Assembly (NCBI GenBank): GCA_029256665.1
Contig: JAQSXN010000103.1
Span: forward strand, 1 to 9,322
Reading direction: 5' to 3'
Length of the DNA: 9,322 nt
Origin: Paenibacillus sp.
GTDB taxonomy: Bacteria; Bacillota; Bacilli; Paenibacillales; Paenibacillaceae
Each line of letters begins with the position of its first letter. Positions within the stretch are counted from its first letter, which is position 1. A program made the position numbers and the translations under genes. Positions 6,746-9,322 of this stretch are shown here, piece by piece. The notes under the pieces were generated by a model that saw only the letters and a list, made by a program, of their open reading frames with translations, made no database searches and was not told where the DNA came from.

Positions 6746-8158
6746 ATGTCGCCTACGATAAAAACGGCGATGGAGAGGACGATCGTCTTCTCCATCGCCG
6801 CCGTATATATGCTTCAGCAGTTAACCGGGCTGGAATGGTTGGCGCCGATTCTCGGCAGCCTTGTCGTTGCGGCGGTCCTGCTGCTCATGCCCAAGCTGAA
6901 GGGAATGACCTTGTGGCTGACGATTTCGTTTATGACGATCGGGGCGGCGTTAATGTTGGCGCGCGGAGCCGATCTCAACCAGTGGTTCGAAGCGGCCGCG
7001 GTTAACGTCACGATCGTAACCTTGTTTTTGTTTGCCCCGCTCTTTGGCATCCCGGTTCGTCTGCCGGCTTACGTGGATGCGCTCAAGCGGTTTTTCGAGG
7101 CGAGCGCGCGCAGCCGCGGCGCCTTATTGACGGGCGCGCAGCTGCTTACCCAAGTGCTCGGGGTATTCTTAAACGTCGGCGCGATTCCCGTCGTATACGG
7201 GATGATATACGCGGCGCCGCAGCCCGGCATGGAACGTTTGATTGCGGGGGCCCTTAACCGAGGTTTCGCGGGGGCGATTTTTTGGTCGCCGTATTTTGCC
7301 GCGATGACGATCATTACTTCGATGCTGGGGCTAGGCTGGTCGTCGATCCTGCCCTACGTGCTTGGGTTGGCGGCGCTGAGCCTGCTTGCCAGCTGGATCG
7401 TCGATAGACGGGAGCTGAAGCGGCAGTTCGAAGAGGAAGCGGCGGAGTTGCATCGGCGACAACACGTGTTGCCGTCTTCGGAATCCCCCCATGAAGCCGG
7501 CTCTGTTCCTAAAGGGTTTCCTCGCGGCTTGGGACTGTACTTGATCACGGCCATGATCGTGATCCTGGTATTGGAGCGCGCGGTACAGCTGCCCATGGTC
7601 ATGCTAATCTGCTTCTCGGCTATCATCGTCCCGCTGGCGTGGTGCATGGCGAAGAGGGCGGCGGGCGTTTACGTCGACGGTCTTAAACATCATGTTGCCG
7701 TCACGTTTCCCGCGTTGCAGAAAGAGATTACGTTATTTATGGCCGCCGGATTTTTTAGCGGGGCGATCGGCACGACGGGATTCGGCGCGGCGGTGCCCGC
7801 GATGCTGGAGCATGTCCCGTTGCCGATTTCGATTACGTTTTCGATATTCGCCGTAGCGTTGATCGCGGGGACATCGCTTATCGGTCTTCATCCGATCGTG
7901 CCGGTCACGATTCTGGCGGGAGGCATTGATCCGGCGAGCGTGGGCATAAGCTCGGTATACTTTGCGGTGTTGTTGCTAGGGAGCTGGGGGCTGTCCAATC
8001 CGATCTCGCCGGTGTCGGCGGTCAACAATTTGCTGGCCGGTCTCATGCAGCGTCCGGTATTCGAGATGGCCAGAGACAACTTCCGCTTTGCCGGCTTTAT
8101 GGCGGTCATGCTGGTCGTTTATTTAGCTGTAGTCGGACTTCTAGTGCCGGGATCGTAA
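6746..8158 (+). CDS. Polytopic membrane protein, putative transporter of unknown substrate
   Basis: I do not recognise the family. The 470 residues are strongly hydrophobic with roughly 11-13 membrane segments, at about 12-28, 31-48, 55-72, 84-104, 125-153, 166-194, 199-218, 262-280, 283-300, 328-354, 359-392, 400-427 and 447-468. A charged cytosolic-type loop at 219-257 splits the protein in two. Both halves hold a glycine-rich helix (LGVFLNVGAIPVVYG; FSGAIGTTGFGAAVP) followed by a proline-broken segment (FWSPYFAAMTII at 179; GLHPIVPVTILAGG at 380). The S-P and H-P pairs lie 201 residues apart. A late SNPISPVSAVNN motif suggests a substrate or ion site. This two-fold plan with broken helices resembles ion-transporter-superfamily carriers, but that is inference. 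AGGAGAGGG (6728-6736) supports the ATG at 6746. Only 39 bp separates it from ppk with no terminator, so co-expression is likely. Confidence 0.85.
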   Translation: MSPTIKTAMERTIVFSIAAVYMLQQLTGLEWLAPILGSLVVAAVLLLMPKLKGMTLWLTISFMTIGAALMLARGADLNQWFEAAAVNVTIVTLFLFAPLFGIPVRLPAYVDALKRFFEASARSRGALLTGAQLLTQVLGVFLNVGAIPVVYGMIYAAPQPGMERLIAGALNRGFAGAIFWSPYFAAMTIITSMLGLGWSSILPYVLGLAALSLLASWIVDRRELKRQFEEEAAELHRRQHVLPSSESPHEAGSVPKGFPRGLGLYLITAMIVILVLERAVQLPMVMLICFSAIIVPLAWCMAKRAAGVYVDGLKHHVAVTFPALQKEITLFMAAGFFSGAIGTTGFGAAVPAMLEHVPLPISITFSIFAVALIAGTSLIGLHPIVPVTILAGGIDPASVGISSVYFAVLLLGSWGLSNPISPVSAVNNLLAGLMQRPVFEMARDNFRFAGFMAVMLVVYLAVVGLLVPGS

Positions 8159-8172
8159 CGGTCGAAACGATT

Positions 8173-8219
8173 AAAAGCGCCAAGCAGGCTGCTGACAAAG
8201 CAACTGGCTTGGCGCCTTT
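8173..8219. terminator. Bidirectional hairpin terminator between the convergent genes
   Basis: GCGCCAAGC (8177-8185) pairs perfectly with GCTTGGCGC (8207-8215). After a small internal mismatch, TGCT pairs with AGCA around a GACAA loop. Reading the - strand, the stem is followed by TTTTAAT, a fair U-tract for ppx. Reading the + strand, only CTTTG follows, a weaker tail for the ppk-permease transcript. It sits in the 79-bp gap between the two stop codons, as expected for a shared terminator. Confidence 0.78.
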
Positions 8220-8237
8220 GAATGACTTGCTGCGTTA

Positions 8238-9322
8238 TTAAAACTCCAGCACCGGCTCCAGCTCCCAATGTTTCTTGAACTCCCCTGCGAGCTCCTCGAC
8301 CTCGCGGCGCTCGATCGCCAGCGAGCCTCGGGGATACTGGGGAATGAGGAGCAGCTGCATCCCTTGCGGACGTATGGACAGCTCGCCGATCCGCTGGGTT
8401 TCGCTGCGGTCCAGCGCGGCGGCCAGCTGCAGGAGCATGCCGAGCTTGCCGACCGTATCGAGATCCGCCTCGGATACGAGCAAGCGGTACGGCGCGGTTT
8501 GGGTCTTCGCTTTGCCTTTGCCGCGGAAGCTGGCGATGGCGGCCGTCATCACGATCTCGCGATGCGTCATTCCGTTGAGCTGGGAATGGACGATCAGATA
8601 GAACGTATGCGGCGCGTAATCGTAATAGTCGATCGAAGCGCCGATGCGATGGAGCCGGGATGCCGCGTCGAGCAGCCTCTCGGCCTCGCCGGCAAGCGTC
8701 ATTTTGGCGCTCGTTTTAAGAGCTTCCATGAGACCTAGCGACAATCGGTTCACTTGCATCACATGCTGCTTGGGAGCTTCCGTGTGAAGGGAGCTCAGGT
8801 TATTCAGGCTATAAGCCAGCGGGTCGGCCAACTTCGGACGTTTGGGGAAGCGGGTGGAGTGGAACAAGCCGTCCCGGAGACCCGCGCCGCATATGCGGTA
8901 GTGGCTGGCTCTGATCGCGCGATAAACGACGCGCAATATGGCGATGCCGGGAATAATGACGTCGGCGCGGTCCTTGGACAATCCGGGCAGCTTGCGACGA
9001 CGATCCAGAGGCATGGCGCGCATCGTCTGAAACAGGTCGTCGACGCCATCCTTCTCGATGATATAATTATGGGTCTGCCGAAGCGGGTAATCGATGGACG
9101 CCTGATGGACCTTCCCGAGAGCGCGAACCGTCCCGCCTACGCCGACAAGCGGCAATCCCGCGTTTTCCCCGATCCAGGGATGCTCCTTCACCGCGGCGGA
9201 GACGACCGTCTCGATGGACTTGAGCGCTTCGTCGGTTAGTCCGTCTTTGGAGTCGTACTTCTTGTTCATGCTTACGCACCCGAACGGAAACGAGACCGAC
9301 CGCACCAACTCCCTGTTTTTGA
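8238..9322 (-). CDS. ppx: Exopolyphosphatase, Ppx/GppA family, N-terminus outside window
   Basis: Releases phosphate processively from the ends of polyphosphate, opposing Ppk; some relatives also hydrolyse pppGpp, so GppA activity cannot be excluded. The frame stays open to the window edge, and the residues before the TTG at 9308 (KNRE, then LVRSVSFPFG) continue the family pattern, so the gene starts beyond 9322. About 360 residues are seen of the usual 500 or so; the first phosphate-binding loop is missing. Visible are SFPFG, the second nucleotide-binding glycine motif LVGVGGTVRALGKVHQ, and the C-terminal HD-like helical region with LHRIGASIDYYDYAPHTFYLI and LDRSETQRIGEL. The HD region has Arg where many relatives carry Asp or Glu after the histidine (codon 8646-8648). 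It converges on ppk and its neighbour across a shared hairpin. Confidence 0.94.
   Translation of the reverse strand, partial: KNRELVRSVSFPFGCVSMNKKYDSKDGLTDEALKSIETVVSAAVKEHPWIGENAGLPLVGVGGTVRALGKVHQASIDYPLRQTHNYIIEKDGVDDLFQTMRAMPLDRRRKLPGLSKDRADVIIPGIAILRVVYRAIRASHYRICGAGLRDGLFHSTRFPKRPKLADPLAYSLNNLSSLHTEAPKQHVMQVNRLSLGLMEALKTSAKMTLAGEAERLLDAASRLHRIGASIDYYDYAPHTFYLIVHSQLNGMTHREIVMTAAIASFRGKGKAKTQTAPYRLLVSEADLDTVGKLGMLLQLAAALDRSETQRIGELSIRPQGMQLLLIPQYPRGSLAIERREVEELAGEFKKHWELEPVLEF

Noticed and set aside
8268..8738. A 156-codon + strand open frame opposite ppx.
   Set aside because: Antisense to the conserved C-terminal region of ppx, with no convincing ribosome binding site or family resemblance.
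9306..9308. TTG at 9308 as the start codon of ppx.
   Set aside because: The frame remains open to the window edge, and the residues before it continue the family pattern. The protein would also lack its first phosphate-binding motif.

Overview
The window looks like chromosomal DNA from a moderately GC-rich endospore-forming Bacillota, most likely Paenibacillaceae (Paenibacillus/Cohnella type). This rests on three things: Bacillus-like protein sequences, strong GGAGG-type ribosome binding sites, and the accD-accA / pyk / fxsA gene order known from Bacillus. No rRNA, tRNA, CRISPR array, insertion sequence or phage gene was seen. The genus is an inference.

Left block (1-4514, all + strand), central carbon and lipid metabolism. 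It holds the 3' two thirds of accD, overlapping accA by 11 bp (the two carboxyltransferase subunits of acetyl-CoA carboxylase). Next is pyk (pyruvate kinase with the extra C-terminal phosphohistidine-type domain), closed by a clear intrinsic terminator. A short pair follows: a YbgC-like hotdog acyl-CoA thioesterase and the membrane protein FxsA. The pfkA gene that sits between accA and pyk in Bacillus subtilis is absent here.

Right block (4515-9322), polyphosphate metabolism. An AT-rich 122-bp gap upstream of ppk carries four TTAACA-like hexamers at an exact 11-bp period, followed by a TACAAT -10 hexamer. This is the layout of a PhoP-activated (Pho box) promoter. It drives ppk (polyphosphate kinase 1) and, 39 bp downstream, a 470-residue polytopic membrane protein of unrecognised family whose two halves look like diverged repeats. 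Facing them on the - strand is ppx (Ppx/GppA exopolyphosphatase), cut off at its N-terminal end by the window edge. A hairpin lies between the convergent genes and can serve both strands.

Working model (inference): phosphate limitation, sensed by PhoPR, controls polyphosphate synthesis together with an uncharacterised transporter, while the opposing exopolyphosphatase is expressed separately. The most interesting items are the candidate Pho promoter and the unassigned transporter inside the polyphosphate locus. The rest is conserved housekeeping.
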